Notes: a model not told the origin generated them from the sequence alone. A stretch of DNA of 64,000 bases from Devosia sp. A16 (GCF_001402915.1 NZ_CP012945.1:4255501-4319500); one strand, 5' to 3'. Shown: positions 29,815 through 39,240, numbered from the stretch's first letter. Translations and numbers: made by a program.

Positions 29815-30990
29815 ATGAGTAACCGCGTGACCGGTAAGACGTTTAGAACCGCCGCGATTGTGGGCCTGTTCGCAGGCGCCACGGCGCTCTCGGGATGTAG
29901 CTCGCTGGGTGGCCTCGGCTTCGACAGGACGACCACCGGTTCGGTCAATGCCAGTGCTCCCATGGCCACCGCGCAGGCCATGCCCAAGACGCTCGTTCCT
30001 CCAGAAAACATCGGCGGTGGATCCGGTCCCATGCTGGTCGGCTCCAACAGCATGGGCAGCAGTCAGCCCATGCCCAGCCAGCCGCTTGGCTCAGTTTCGA
30101 CCGAAGACTTGCCTGTGCTCACCTCATCAGCCAACGGAAGCAATCAGATGATGCCCGCTGCCCAGCCCCTGAGCCCGGTTCCGGCCACTCCCACTCTGGC
30201 GTCCGCTCCGGCTACCAACACCCTCGTCTCCGTCCCCTCCGATGCCTATGTGCACGTGATCGAGAGCGGGGAGAGCCTCTACACCGTGGCTCGCCGCTAC
30301 AACGTCACGGCGCAGGCGATCATCCAGGCCAACGGCTTCTCCTCGCCCGACAAGATCTATGTCGGCCAGAAGATCGTCATTCCTGGCAAGGCCTCGACGC
30401 TGGCCGCGCTGGGCCCCAAGGGAGGCGCCAAGCCGGAAACCACGCTCGGCGCGCCGCCCGCGAACCTCGCCGCGCCCAAGCCGGTCGCTGTTGCTTCGAT
30501 CGAGCCCGAGAACAAGATTCCGGCCGCGACCGTCAAGCCGCTGGCGCCGACCGCCGCCGCTCCGGCTGCGGCCGCCGAGGCGAAGCCGCTGCAGCAGCCC
30601 AAGACCGAGCCCGTGCTCTCGGGCGCCGACAAGTTCCGCTGGCCGATCTCCGGCCGCGTGATCACCGACTTCGCCAATTCCAAGGGCACCGGCATCAATA
30701 TCGAGGCGCCGGAAGGCGCGGCGGTCCGCTCGGCCGAGAACGGCCAGGTGATCTATGCCGGCTCGGGCGTCGAGGGTTACGGTAACCTGATCCTGATCCG
30801 CCACCCGAACGGCTATGTGTCGGCCTACGCCCACCTCAAGGACATGAACGTCGCCAAGGGCACCGTGGTGAACCGTGGCGACAATATCGGCACCGCCGGC
30901 AAGACCGGCTCGGTCTCCAAGCCCCAGTTGCACTTCGAACTGCGCAAGGGCGCCACGCCGGTGGATCCGCTGCCGCTGCTGGCGAGCTGA
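29815..30990 (+). CDS. LysM and M23-domain lipoprotein, NlpD-like amidase activator
   Basis: This 391-residue envelope protein has a lipoprotein signal with lipobox ALSGC (cysteine at about residue 28). Its order is a low-complexity linker, a LysM peptidoglycan-binding domain (about 141-185, HVIESGESLYTVARRYNV), a Pro/Ala linker and a C-terminal M23 (LytM) domain (about 270-391). The first zinc ligand region, normally H..G.D, reads GTGINIEAP with no histidine or aspartate. The late QLHFELRKG is kept. That matches NlpD/EnvC-type proteins, which activate amidases and do not cut peptidoglycan. A strong terminator follows. Confidence 0.88.
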   Translation: MSNRVTGKTFRTAAIVGLFAGATALSGCSSLGGLGFDRTTTGSVNASAPMATAQAMPKTLVPPENIGGGSGPMLVGSNSMGSSQPMPSQPLGSVSTEDLPVLTSSANGSNQMMPAAQPLSPVPATPTLASAPATNTLVSVPSDAYVHVIESGESLYTVARRYNVTAQAIIQANGFSSPDKIYVGQKIVIPGKASTLAALGPKGGAKPETTLGAPPANLAAPKPVAVASIEPENKIPAATVKPLAPTAAAPAAAAEAKPLQQPKTEPVLSGADKFRWPISGRVITDFANSKGTGINIEAPEGAAVRSAENGQVIYAGSGVEGYGNLILIRHPNGYVSAYAHLKDMNVAKGTVVNRGDNIGTAGKTGSVSKPQLHFELRKGATPVDPLPLLAS

Positions 30991-31010
30991 GGCGAGACCG
31001 CGATTTGACA

Positions 31011-31039
31011 AAGGCCCCGGAGCGATCCGGGGCCTTTTT
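31011..31039 (+). terminator. Rho-independent terminator after NlpD-like gene
   Basis: An 11-bp perfect stem AAGGCCCCGGA (31011-31021) / TCCGGGGCCTT (31026-31036) with a GCGA tetraloop runs into a five-T tract. Confidence 0.9.
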
Positions 31040-31046
31040 GCTTTGC

Positions 31047-31183
31047 CAACTGATGAGCCGGTGCGGGCTGACCCCCACCCTTGATCCCTCCCCGCAGGGG
31101 GAGGGAGACGCAAACTGAGATGCCGGTGTGAAGCCGGTGCGGGGCTGCCCCACCCCTGTCCCTCCTCGCAAAGGGGGAGGGAG
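31047..31183. repeat. Two tandem GC-rich repeat units
   Basis: Two units of about 65-70 bases occur in direct orientation. Each has AGCCGGTGCGGG followed by a CCCCACCC and TCCCTCC...GGGGGAGGGAGAC hairpin core (31047-31111 and 31112-31183). They lie at the convergent end of the NlpD-like gene and the minus-strand gene at 31192. A related core is seen at 47725-47870. Confidence 0.6.
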
Positions 31184-31191
31184 ACCCTATG

Positions 31192-32175
31192 TCAGACCGC
31201 AAACGCCCGGATCGAATGCCGGATCTCCAGCGGCTTGGCCGGGTCAAGATCGACCCACGTCTTGATGCCACGCGCGTTGATCGGATTGGGGCCGGTCGAC
31301 ACGTCGGTGTGGAGATCGAACGCAGAGGCCAGCGGCTCGAGGCCGACGGCGCGGAACTGGCCGTTCCATGGTTCGCCCTGGATCCCGCCGTCGGTGTGCC
31401 AGATCATCAGCGTCGGCAGCAGCTCCCGGTCCCAATCGAGCTCAAAGCCCATGTCTTCATCGAGATACGTGCCGGTGAGCGGGCTGCGCACACCGCAGAG
31501 CTGCACGTTCTTGTCCGTGCGCGGCGACAGCGGGATGTGCGACATGTCCACCCGGGCTCCGTCCTTGGGCACGGAGCTGAGGCTCTTGAACTCCTGCGGA
31601 TCGCCCTGGGCGGTCTGGCCCGGATGGGTGAGGCCGAAATCGAAGTCGAGCTTGAGTTCGAGCCGCCCCGGATTGTCCGGCAGGCGGAAGTTCGGATGGA
31701 GGCCGGCCGAGATCGGCGCCTTGTGGCGCGCGAAGATGCGCATGACGAAATCGAGGGCCGGCGCATCCGTGCGCGCGGTGATCACGCGCTCGACCTTGCG
31801 GACCACGGAGTCGGGATCATAGTCGAGCGACAGGGTGACGCTCTGCTCGTCGCCGCCGACAATGGTCCACTCGCGGTGCGCCGTGGGGCCGTGGATGGTG
31901 CCGGTGGCCGACTGGGTCAGCAGGCTGCCCCATTCGGGCAGGTTGGGACCGGCGTGGCGCCCGCCGGTGCCGAAGGGCAGGCCGACGAAGTCTCCCGCCA
32001 GCACCCGCAGGTGGCCGACAATCGAGGGGTCGTCGACGGTGCCCAGCCACGGCGCTCGCGCGAATGGCTTGAACGGCCTGTCCGCCACCAGGAACGTGGC
32101 GTCGGCCAGCATGGCAGCCGTACTCAGGACGGTCGCCTCGCCATGCGACCATCTCAACTTGTGCGATAGGCTCAT
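31192..32175 (-). CDS. Uncharacterised protein, possibly mutarotase-like fold
   Basis: This 327-residue cytoplasmic protein starts at an ATG at 32175 behind GAGGGAAATA. That ribosome-binding site decides against the longer frame to 32319. I do not recognise a named family with certainty. The C-terminal part (VGLEPLASAFDLHTDVSTGP followed by NPINARGIKTWVDLDPAKPLE) resembles the end of aldose 1-epimerase/galactose mutarotase-type proteins, where a glutamate precedes a closing beta strand. The beta-rich composition fits. No carbohydrate genes are nearby. The fold suggestion is an inference. Confidence 0.7.
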   Translation of the reverse strand: MSLSHKLRWSHGEATVLSTAAMLADATFLVADRPFKPFARAPWLGTVDDPSIVGHLRVLAGDFVGLPFGTGGRHAGPNLPEWGSLLTQSATGTIHGPTAHREWTIVGGDEQSVTLSLDYDPDSVVRKVERVITARTDAPALDFVMRIFARHKAPISAGLHPNFRLPDNPGRLELKLDFDFGLTHPGQTAQGDPQEFKSLSSVPKDGARVDMSHIPLSPRTDKNVQLCGVRSPLTGTYLDEDMGFELDWDRELLPTLMIWHTDGGIQGEPWNGQFRAVGLEPLASAFDLHTDVSTGPNPINARGIKTWVDLDPAKPLEIRHSIRAFAV

Positions 32176-32269
32176 TATTTCCCTCGGTCCTCGTCGCAGA
32201 AACGCGACGGCATTCGTCGCAGCAAACGGGGCTGCGCCGCAAGCCGGCGAGACACGGAAATAGGTCTGA

Positions 32270-33952
32270 TCAGCCGACCAGCACCGGTCGGTTGCAGGTG
32301 GCGCTATAGACCCGCACATCGGCTTCGCCGATGCCGACCCCCAGCACTTCCAGGACGCCGAAGATCGTGCTGTCGAGCACCGGCGCCAACGGCGCCACCA
32401 GGGTGCGCACCGCCGCCTCGATCACCGCATTCGACGACAGGCCGATGCCGAGCACGTCGACGTCGATGTCCAGCCCGTCGAGCAGCGATTTCGACAGGCT
32501 GCCCACCAGCATGTGGTTGGTCGCCGTCTTGATCGTGCCCTGCTTTATGTTGCTGCTCGAGAAGTTGAGCAGGATCGGCGAGGTCTGGCCCAGCACCACC
32601 GATGCGCCGGCCTTGATCTTGAGCAGCAGCGGCACGCTAAGGATCGTGGTCTTGTCGACCACCGGGAACGCGCTGAAATCGGTGAAGCTGCTGCTCGACA
32701 GATTGCCGATCGCTACCCGTGCCACGCCAGGCAGCACATCGACCACTGCGGTGCCGGCCTGCTGGCCGAACGCCGGGCAGGTCACCGAGCGTAGCCTTGC
32801 CTCGGCATAGGCTGCCTCGACGTAAATGGGCAAGGTGACGCCGGCGCCCAGAAGGATAGGTCCGCCCAACAGGCTCGCCGTAAGCTTCAGACGGGTCTGG
32901 GCGGTCCGCGCCACGGCGCCAGCGCCGCCGACCGCGTACCAGGCATGCTGGGGTGGCTCGCCGATCGCCACGGTCAGTTTGAGGCTGGCGAGCCCGGGAA
33001 GGCTGACGCCGACATTGAGGTCGATCTGTTTGCCGTTCCCGGCGATCACCGCTGCGGCGTTGAGCAGTTCCAGCGCCGAGACACCGGCGGAATAGCCCGC
33101 CTCGGCGCCCAGCTTAAGGCTCGATAGCGGGCCCAGGTCGAGCAGCTTGCTGAGCGGAATCGTGCCGGTGTCGGCGATGGTGGTGGAGATCGTCGTAGCC
33201 GCAGTCTTGGCCGTGCCGTTGAGCAGCGTCGCCAGCGCCCCTGCGATGGCGCCGCGGCTCGCTGCGGCCTTCAGCACGTCGCCATAGGTCACTGCCGAGA
33301 GGTTGAGCTTCTGGTTCATCGCCTCGAGAAAGTCGAGCAGGTCGACATTGGCGTCGAGCAGGGCGTTGTAGCTCATCACGTCGAGTGTGGCTGAAGTGCC
33401 GAGCAGGCTCTTGAGCAGCGCATTGGCCACCCCGCCATTCAGCGAGGCGAGCCGCGAGCCGACCGAGAAGGAGGCCTGCGGGGTTGCCGTGGCCAGTGCC
33501 GCTACGGAGATTTCGGGTGCCGTCTGCCAGGGACGGGCGAGGAACAGAGTGCCGGTCTTTCGATAGGTCACCTGCACGGCATTGGGCGGCGTGCCGCCGG
33601 GCGAGAAGCGGGCCGACACCGACAGTTCCGGCGCGGCCTTGTAGCGGCCGGTCACTACCTCCACCGGACGGCCCGAACGCACCTGGATCGACGGATCGTC
33701 GATGCTCAGCGTACCGCCGATCAGCCCATTCGCCTGGAAAGTCCTGAACGCGGTATCGAGTGCCTTGCTGGGATCGGTTGCCGCGGCGATGGCGGCAAGG
33801 TCGGCCACCGCCTGCGCCTGGCGTCGTTCGAGGTATAGCGACCCCTCGTCGACGGCAAAGGCGCCCGCCAGCAAGACCACTGGCAGCACCAGCGCGAACA
33901 GCACGGCGACATTGCCGCGCTCGGTGCGTCCGAAAGCTGTGAACCGCGTCAT
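32270..33952 (-). CDS. TadG-like pilus assembly protein
   Basis: This 560-residue protein has an N-terminal TadE/TadG-type start: RTERGNVAVLFALVLPVVLL, a pseudopilin-like helix near residues 10-32, and YLERRQAQAVADLAAIAAA. TadG proteins belong to Flp/Tad pilus systems. The rest, about 500 residues, is Ala/Leu/Ser-rich and extracytoplasmic with no domain I can name, and no von Willebrand-type MIDAS motif is evident. The start overlaps the TadE-like gene stop by four bases. No other tad or cpa genes lie in the window, so it is an orphan pair. Confidence 0.8.
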   Translation of the reverse strand: MTRFTAFGRTERGNVAVLFALVLPVVLLAGAFAVDEGSLYLERRQAQAVADLAAIAAATDPSKALDTAFRTFQANGLIGGTLSIDDPSIQVRSGRPVEVVTGRYKAAPELSVSARFSPGGTPPNAVQVTYRKTGTLFLARPWQTAPEISVAALATATPQASFSVGSRLASLNGGVANALLKSLLGTSATLDVMSYNALLDANVDLLDFLEAMNQKLNLSAVTYGDVLKAAASRGAIAGALATLLNGTAKTAATTISTTIADTGTIPLSKLLDLGPLSSLKLGAEAGYSAGVSALELLNAAAVIAGNGKQIDLNVGVSLPGLASLKLTVAIGEPPQHAWYAVGGAGAVARTAQTRLKLTASLLGGPILLGAGVTLPIYVEAAYAEARLRSVTCPAFGQQAGTAVVDVLPGVARVAIGNLSSSSFTDFSAFPVVDKTTILSVPLLLKIKAGASVVLGQTSPILLNFSSSNIKQGTIKTATNHMLVGSLSKSLLDGLDIDVDVLGIGLSSNAVIEAAVRTLVAPLAPVLDSTIFGVLEVLGVGIGEADVRVYSATCNRPVLVG

Positions 33953-34422
33953 GAGCCACCCAGCCGGATCGTCGAGGTGAAGCTGATGGTCTTGCCTGGC
34001 ATCGGCACAGGCAGCGCCCAGATCGGCAGGCCTGAGGCGTCGTAGGTGACGGTCACCCGATACTGGTTGGGGTCGGCGCCATCGTCGCCGATCTGGAAGG
34101 CGACCTGCTTGGGATCGATGAATACATAGGCGCCGGCGTTGCGCTGGATGAAAGCGGTCACCAGGGTGTTGCGCTCGCTCGCGTTGAGGCCGGCGATCGA
34201 GGTGCGCGCCGCGTCGGCGGCGATCTGCTGCACCGAGTTGGCGGCGCCGAAATAGATCCCGTACGCAAGCACCCCGACCAGCATCAGGATGAACACCGGG
34301 GCGATGATCGCGAATTCCACTGCCGAGGTGCCACGGGAATCACGGGCGAGGCGACTGTGACGGCGCCACGGGCCATGAACCGGCGCGACGGCGCGCAACG
34401 GAGGGTCTCGGTGCTCCCGCAT
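33949..34422 (-). CDS. TadE family protein
   Basis: This 157-residue TadE-like protein has a basic N-terminal segment and then the diagnostic RGTSAVEFAIIAPVFILMLV (about 30-49), a single pseudopilin-type membrane helix. A ~100-residue periplasmic domain follows. TadE-type minor pseudopilins are cleaved by a prepilin peptidase and act in Flp pilus assembly or secretion. It is translationally coupled to the TadG-like gene downstream. The start at 34422 is tentative because no good ribosome-binding site is visible. Confidence 0.82.
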   Translation of the reverse strand: MREHRDPPLRAVAPVHGPWRRHSRLARDSRGTSAVEFAIIAPVFILMLVGVLAYGIYFGAANSVQQIAADAARTSIAGLNASERNTLVTAFIQRNAGAYVFIDPKQVAFQIGDDGADPNQYRVTVTYDASGLPIWALPVPMPGKTISFTSTIRLGGS

Positions 34423-34740
34423 GCAAGTCTACCCCACAAATGGCCGCCACCCATTCTGGGTGGGACGCTCGGCCGTCAGGTCAGATGCATGAAGTTGCCC
34501 TCTGATCTGATAGAATATGAGACTAATCAAATATATCTAAGTATAGGTGAGATAAGTCGAATTCCTGTGAGCAATGCGGAAACACCGTACTGGCAACATC
34601 TGCGCGTGGGGTGCCGCGGAGTCGCTTAGTGACGTACGTATTGATGCTTAGTGAAATAGGGGGTAGCGAATAGCGAACAGAGAAACGGGGGCATCGGCCC
34701 GTGTGGTGCCGGCCTCCCCTTTCGCCACTCGCTACTCGCT
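34423..34740. other. AT-rich intergenic region upstream of tadE-like gene
   Basis: This 318-bp gap is AT-rich for this genome around 34500-34570 and probably carries the promoter for the minus-strand tadE/tadG pair. I cannot fix a -35/-10 pair. An imperfect 15-bp inverted repeat (GTAGCGAATAGCGAA near 34665-34679 and TTCGCCACTCGCTAC near 34721-34735, two mismatches) lies just beyond the stop of the next minus-strand gene and could act as its terminator. No gene is evident. Confidence 0.5.
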
Positions 34741-35619
34741 CTAGATCGCCTTGCCCTGTTCGCCGGCCAGCGCGCGGACGAACTGGATGGCGACGCGACC
34801 CGAGCGGGCGCCACGGGTCATCGACCACTCGACCGCGCGGGCGCGCAGCGTTTCGTCGTCGATCACGAGGCCATATTCGTCGCAATAGCCACGGATCATC
34901 GCGAGATAGGTCGGCTGGTCGCAGTTGTGGAAGCCGAGCCAGAGGCCGAAGCGGTCCGACAGCGATACCTTCTCGTCGACCGCTTCGCCCGGGGTGATGG
35001 CGGTGGAGCGTTCGTTCTCCACCATGTCGCGCGGCATCAGATGGCGGCGGTTTGAGGTGGCGTAGAACAGCACGTTGTCGGGCCGGCCCTCGAGGCCGCC
35101 ATCGAGGATGGTCTTCAGCGACTTGTAGCTGGTCTCGTCCTTGTCGAAGCTCAGATCGTCGCAGAACACGATGAAGCGGGCATCCTCCTGCGTCGAGATG
35201 AGCCGCATCAGCCGGGGCAGGGCCTCGATGTCCTCGCGGGCGATTTCGATGAGGATCAGCCGCCGGATGCCGGCTTCTCCCAGGCCGTTGATATGGGCAT
35301 GCACCGCCTTCACCAACGAACTCTTGCCCATGCCGCGAGCGCCCCAGAGCAGGGCGTTGTTGGCGGCATAGCCACGCGCGAACTGCAGGCTGTTCTGCAA
35401 CAGGATGTCGCGGACGTCGTCGATACCCTTGAGCATGGCGAGCGGCACGCGCGATACCTTGGGAACCGGGATGAGTGCATCTGCCGCAGCGTCCCAGTGA
35501 TAGGCGTTGGCATCGGTGAGGGCGGGGGCCGGCGCACCAGCTCCGGGCTTCATGGCGTCGAGCGTATCGGCGATGCGGGCGAGGGCCGCCGCGATGTCGG
35601 CGGAATAGTCGGTGGTCAT
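34741..35619 (-). CDS. DUF815 family AAA-type ATPase
   Basis: This 292-residue ATP-binding protein carries a P-loop, WGARGMGKSSLVKAVHAH (about residues 90-107). The Walker B-like FIVFCDDLSFD follows, then the sensor segment VLFYATSNRRHLMPRDM, typical of the DUF815 family. The function of the family is not known. It is divergent from yajC, a common arrangement in Hyphomicrobiales. The start at 35619 (MTTDYSADIAAALARIADTL) follows GGGAG. The open frame continues to 36144 only through sequence antisense to yajC and secDF. Confidence 0.88.
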   Translation of the reverse strand: MTTDYSADIAAALARIADTLDAMKPGAGAPAPALTDANAYHWDAAADALIPVPKVSRVPLAMLKGIDDVRDILLQNSLQFARGYAANNALLWGARGMGKSSLVKAVHAHINGLGEAGIRRLILIEIAREDIEALPRLMRLISTQEDARFIVFCDDLSFDKDETSYKSLKTILDGGLEGRPDNVLFYATSNRRHLMPRDMVENERSTAITPGEAVDEKVSLSDRFGLWLGFHNCDQPTYLAMIRGYCDEYGLVIDDETLRARAVEWSMTRGARSGRVAIQFVRALAGEQGKAI

Positions 35620-35803
35620 AAGGGCGAACTCCCGGGTACGCTCCCGTTTTGACGCAGCCGGATTGGCTTTGCAATCCTTGTGCACGGCCTCTATATTCCG
35701 GCCGATTTTTGCCGGGTTGGACTGTCCAGCGCCGGAGACCGGCCCTATATGGGTCAACAACGGCCATCCGTCGTGCCGACAGCAACTATGCAAGGAGCCC
35801 TTA

Positions 35804-36154
35804 ATGTTCGTGACCCCCGCCTTCGCGCAAGCCGCAGGTGCAGCCCCCTCGATGGGCGCCGGTGATCTGCTGATCCAGTTCGCCCCGATCCTGCTGCTGG
35901 TCGTGATCTTCTGGCTGCTGATCTTCCGCCCGCAGCAGAAGCGCATGAAGGCGCACCAGGCGATGCTCTCGGCGATCAGCCGGGGCGACACGGTGGTCAC
36001 CACCGGCGGCCTCGTGGGCAAGGTCACCAAGGCGGTTGACGGCGAAGACCTCGAAGTCGAGATCGCCCAGGGGACCCGCGTCAAGGTCACGCGCGGCGGC
36101 ATCTCCGACGTGCGCTCGAAGTCGGCGCCGGTCAACGACAACAAGGCTTCCTGA
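35804..36154 (+). CDS. yajC: Preprotein translocase subunit YajC
   Basis: This 116-residue single-pass inner-membrane protein has a short periplasmic N-terminus and a membrane helix (IQFAPILLLVVIFWLLIF, about 29-46). The conserved RPQQKRMKAHQAMLSAI and a small SH3-like cytoplasmic domain (GDTVVTTGGLVGKVTK) follow. YajC associates with SecDF and supports Sec export. AAGGAG before the ATG at 35804 sets the start. secDF follows after 134 bases. Confidence 0.95.
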   Translation: MFVTPAFAQAAGAAPSMGAGDLLIQFAPILLLVVIFWLLIFRPQQKRMKAHQAMLSAISRGDTVVTTGGLVGKVTKAVDGEDLEVEIAQGTRVKVTRGGISDVRSKSAPVNDNKAS

Positions 36155-36288
36155 GCCTCCCCATTTCAGCCGGCGCCGCCAACAGCGCCGGCTGACGCAT
36201 TTCTGACATAGACGCGGAGCCACTGGGCTCCGTTTGCCCGTGACAGCTTGCTGTCTTGAGGGCGCCATACAGGACCCAAGTTCCGACC

Positions 36289-38847
36289 ATGCAGTCATCG
36301 CCCATCCGGTCAGCCATCATCGTCATCGTTGCGATACTTGGCATCCTGTTCACTATTCCAAGCTTCCTGCCCAAGGATATCCTCGCCAACTGGCCGGGCT
36401 TCCTGCCCAAGCAGACCGTGGTGCTCGGCCTCGACCTGCAGGGCGGCTCGCACCTGCTGCTGGAAGTGAAGCCCGAGGCGATCACTGCCGAGCGGATCAA
36501 GGGCCTACGCCGCGACGTCCGTTCGGCACTGGCCAATGACAACGGCATCGGCAACCTCATCACCACCGGCCCGGACTCGATCACCATCGAGCTGACCGAT
36601 CCGTCGCAGAAGGCCGCCGCCATGGCGGCGGTACAGAAGCTGCAGAACAACGTCTCGAGCAATTTCGGCGTGGGCGGTGTGCCCGAACTCGCCTTCTCGG
36701 AGACGCCGGACGGCAAGATCGTCGTGTCGCTGACCCCGGAGGGTGTCAGGGCGCGGATGTCGGCCCTGGTCGCCCAGTCGATGGAGGTGATCCGCAACCG
36801 CGTCGACCAGGTGGGTACCACTGAACCGACGATCCAGCGCCAAGGGGACAACCGCGTGCTGGTGCAGGTACCCGGCTTCGAAGACTCGAGCCGGCTGAAG
36901 GACCTGATCTCGAAGACCGCCCGCCTCACCTTCCACCTCGTGCATCCCTCGATGACCGCGGCGCAGGCGCAGGCGCAGGGAATTCCGTCCGGGTACATGA
37001 TCGTGCCCAGTCGCGATGGCGGCGACGAACTGCTTAACGAGAATGTCGAACTGGGCGGAGAATCGCTGACCAACGCGCACCCCGGCTTCGATCAGCAGAC
37101 CTCGCGCTCGGTGGTGAGCTTCCAGTTCGATACCCGCGGTGCCATCACCTTCGGCGAGATCACTTCCAAGAATGTCGGCAAGCGGTTTGCCATCGTGCTC
37201 GACAACGAGGTGATCACCGCCCCGGTCATCCAGCAGCCGATCACCGGCGGCCAAGGCCAGATCAGCGGCAACTTTACCCCGCAGAGTGCCAACGACCTTG
37301 CGGTGCTGCTGCGCGCCGGCGCACTGCCGGTCAGCCTTGGAGTGGTAGAGGAGCGCTCGGTCGGCCCCAGCCTCGGTGCCGACTCGATCCGCGCCGGCAT
37401 CACCGCCGGCGCCGTGGCGTCGGTGCTGGTGCTGGCCTTCATGGTCATCGCCTATGGCCTGTTCGGCCTCTTCGCCAACGTGGCGCTCCTGCTCAACATC
37501 GTCCTCATCCTTGGTTCGCTCTCGGCCATCGGCGCCACGCTGACGCTCCCCGGCATCGCCGGCATCGTGCTCACCATCGGCGTGGCGGTCGACGCCAACG
37601 TGCTGATCTACGAGCGCATGCGCGAAGAACAACGCGCCGGCAAGTCGATCCTGCAATCGCTCGACGCGGGCTTCCACCGCGCCTGGGGCACCATAATCGA
37701 CTCACACCTGACGCAGCTGATCGCGGCCATCGTGCTCTATTTCCTCGGCTCGGGCCCGATCCAGGGCTTTGCCGTGACGCTGGCACTCGGCATCCTGACG
37801 TCGCTGTTCACCGCCTATACGGTGACCCGCTTCTTCATCGGCATCTGGTATCATTGGAAGCGCCCCAAGACGCTGAAGATCCAGCACTTCCGCTTCATTC
37901 CTGACGGCACCAAGATCGACTTCATGAAGATGTCGCGCACCGCGATCATCCTCTCGATCGTCCTCACTGTGCTCGCCATCGGCACCGCCTACTTCAAGGG
38001 CTTCAACCTGGGCATCGACTTCGTCGGCGGTTCCGCCATCGAAGTGCAGCATACGGCAGGGGGCGATGCCGATCCCGCCAAGGTGCGCGAACTGCTCGAC
38101 CCGCTGAACCTGGGCGAAGTGCAGGTGCAGAGCTTCGGCAACCCGCAGGACCTTTTGATCCGCATCCAGCTGCAGCCGGGCGGCGACGCCGAGCAGCAGG
38201 TGGCGGTGCAGGAAGTGACCAAGGCGCTGGCCACCGACAATTATGAGGTGCGGCGCACCGAGGCGGTGAGCGGCACCGTGTCGGGCGAACTGGCGGTTCA
38301 CGGCACCATCGCGGTGCTGGTGACGCTGGTCGCCATCCTGATCTACGTGTGGTTCCGCTTCGAGTGGCAGTTCGGCCTCGCCGCCGTAACGACGACCCTG
38401 CACGACGTGATCATGACGGTCGGGCTGTTCTCGATCACCGGACTGGAGTTCAATCTCTCCTCGATCGCGGCGGTGCTGACCCTGGTGGGCCTGTCACTCA
38501 ACGAAACCGTGGTGATTTCCGACCGCGTCCGAGAGAACTTACGAAAATACAAGAAGATGTCGGTCGCCGAGATCATCAATCTCTCGATCAACCAGACGAT
38601 CGTCCGCACCTCGCTGACGCAGTTCACCGTGCTGCTGGCGCTGTTCCCGCTGGTGTTCTTCGGTGGCGAGTCGATCCGCGGCTTCACCATCGCCATGACC
38701 TTTGGCTCGATCTTCGGCATGTACTCCTCGATCTTCATCGGTGGCCCGATCCTGATCCACTTTGGTCTCAAGCCGCGCAGCGAGATGGAAGAAGAGAAGG
38801 AAAAGAAGGCCAAGGCGAACAAGCGCGCCGACGGCGCTGCGGTCTAG
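36289..38847 (+). CDS. secDF: Protein translocase subunit SecDF (fused)
   Basis: This 852-residue fusion of SecD and SecF is an RND-type proton-driven factor that pulls secreted proteins out on the periplasmic side. The SecD half begins near residue 30 with LGLDLQGGSHLLLEV and includes the transmembrane block GIAGIVLTIGVAVDANVLIYER. The SecF half begins near 550 (FNLGIDFVGGSAIEVQH) and has VLTLVGLSLNETVVISDRV. Twelve membrane helices are expected. The start at 36289 is the first ATG consistent with the family; a TTG at 36256 is less likely. The Lys/Glu-rich C-terminal tail is cytoplasmic. Confidence 0.96.
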   Translation: MQSSPIRSAIIVIVAILGILFTIPSFLPKDILANWPGFLPKQTVVLGLDLQGGSHLLLEVKPEAITAERIKGLRRDVRSALANDNGIGNLITTGPDSITIELTDPSQKAAAMAAVQKLQNNVSSNFGVGGVPELAFSETPDGKIVVSLTPEGVRARMSALVAQSMEVIRNRVDQVGTTEPTIQRQGDNRVLVQVPGFEDSSRLKDLISKTARLTFHLVHPSMTAAQAQAQGIPSGYMIVPSRDGGDELLNENVELGGESLTNAHPGFDQQTSRSVVSFQFDTRGAITFGEITSKNVGKRFAIVLDNEVITAPVIQQPITGGQGQISGNFTPQSANDLAVLLRAGALPVSLGVVEERSVGPSLGADSIRAGITAGAVASVLVLAFMVIAYGLFGLFANVALLLNIVLILGSLSAIGATLTLPGIAGIVLTIGVAVDANVLIYERMREEQRAGKSILQSLDAGFHRAWGTIIDSHLTQLIAAIVLYFLGSGPIQGFAVTLALGILTSLFTAYTVTRFFIGIWYHWKRPKTLKIQHFRFIPDGTKIDFMKMSRTAIILSIVLTVLAIGTAYFKGFNLGIDFVGGSAIEVQHTAGGDADPAKVRELLDPLNLGEVQVQSFGNPQDLLIRIQLQPGGDAEQQVAVQEVTKALATDNYEVRRTEAVSGTVSGELAVHGTIAVLVTLVAILIYVWFRFEWQFGLAAVTTTLHDVIMTVGLFSITGLEFNLSSIAAVLTLVGLSLNETVVISDRVRENLRKYKKMSVAEIINLSINQTIVRTSLTQFTVLLALFPLVFFGGESIRGFTIAMTFGSIFGMYSSIFIGGPILIHFGLKPRSEMEEEKEKKAKANKRADGAAV

Positions 38848-38850
38848 CAG

Positions 38851-39240
38851 ATGGCGGAACGGGGGGAGGGGTTCTATCCCCGGCAAGTCCCCATCGACGC
38901 CTACGGCAATGGGGGCTTCCGCTTTGCCGGTCTGTCGCATCGCGGCTCGCTGCTCTGTCTCCCCGGCGGCATGTTCGCCTGGGAGGCGAAACATCCAGGC
39001 GATGTGACGCTCGACAGCCTCGCACCGGTCCTTGACGCCGCCGATCAGCTCGATGTGCTGTTGATCGGGCTGGGCGGCGATATCGCCGGCCTCGACCCCA
39101 CGATCCGCGCCGCGCTGAAGGAGCGCCGGGTGATCGTCGAGGCCATCGCCACCGGCAGCGCTGTCCGCACCTACAATGTGCTGCTGGCCGAGGACCGCGC
39201 CGTGGGCGCAGCTCTCCTGGCGGTCGAGAACGCCCGATGA
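38851..39240 (+). CDS. Mth938-like domain protein
   Basis: This 129-residue cytoplasmic protein is of the Mth938/NDUFAF3 superfamily, with the conserved GGFRFAGLSHRGSLLCLPGG (about 21-40) and LLIGLGGDI..LDP region. The eukaryotic relative NDUFAF3 assists complex I assembly; the bacterial role is not established. It starts three bases after secDF and overlaps the next gene by four bases. In related genomes it forms the same trio with secDF and a squalene/phytoene-synthase-like gene. Confidence 0.88.
   Translation: MAERGEGFYPRQVPIDAYGNGGFRFAGLSHRGSLLCLPGGMFAWEAKHPGDVTLDSLAPVLDAADQLDVLLIGLGGDIAGLDPTIRAALKERRVIVEAIATGSAVRTYNVLLAEDRAVGAALLAVENAR

Noticed and set aside
35620-36144. Extension of the DUF815 ATPase frame to 36144
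   Set aside because: It is antisense to yajC and the start of secDF; the ribosome-binding site and family N-terminus support 35619.
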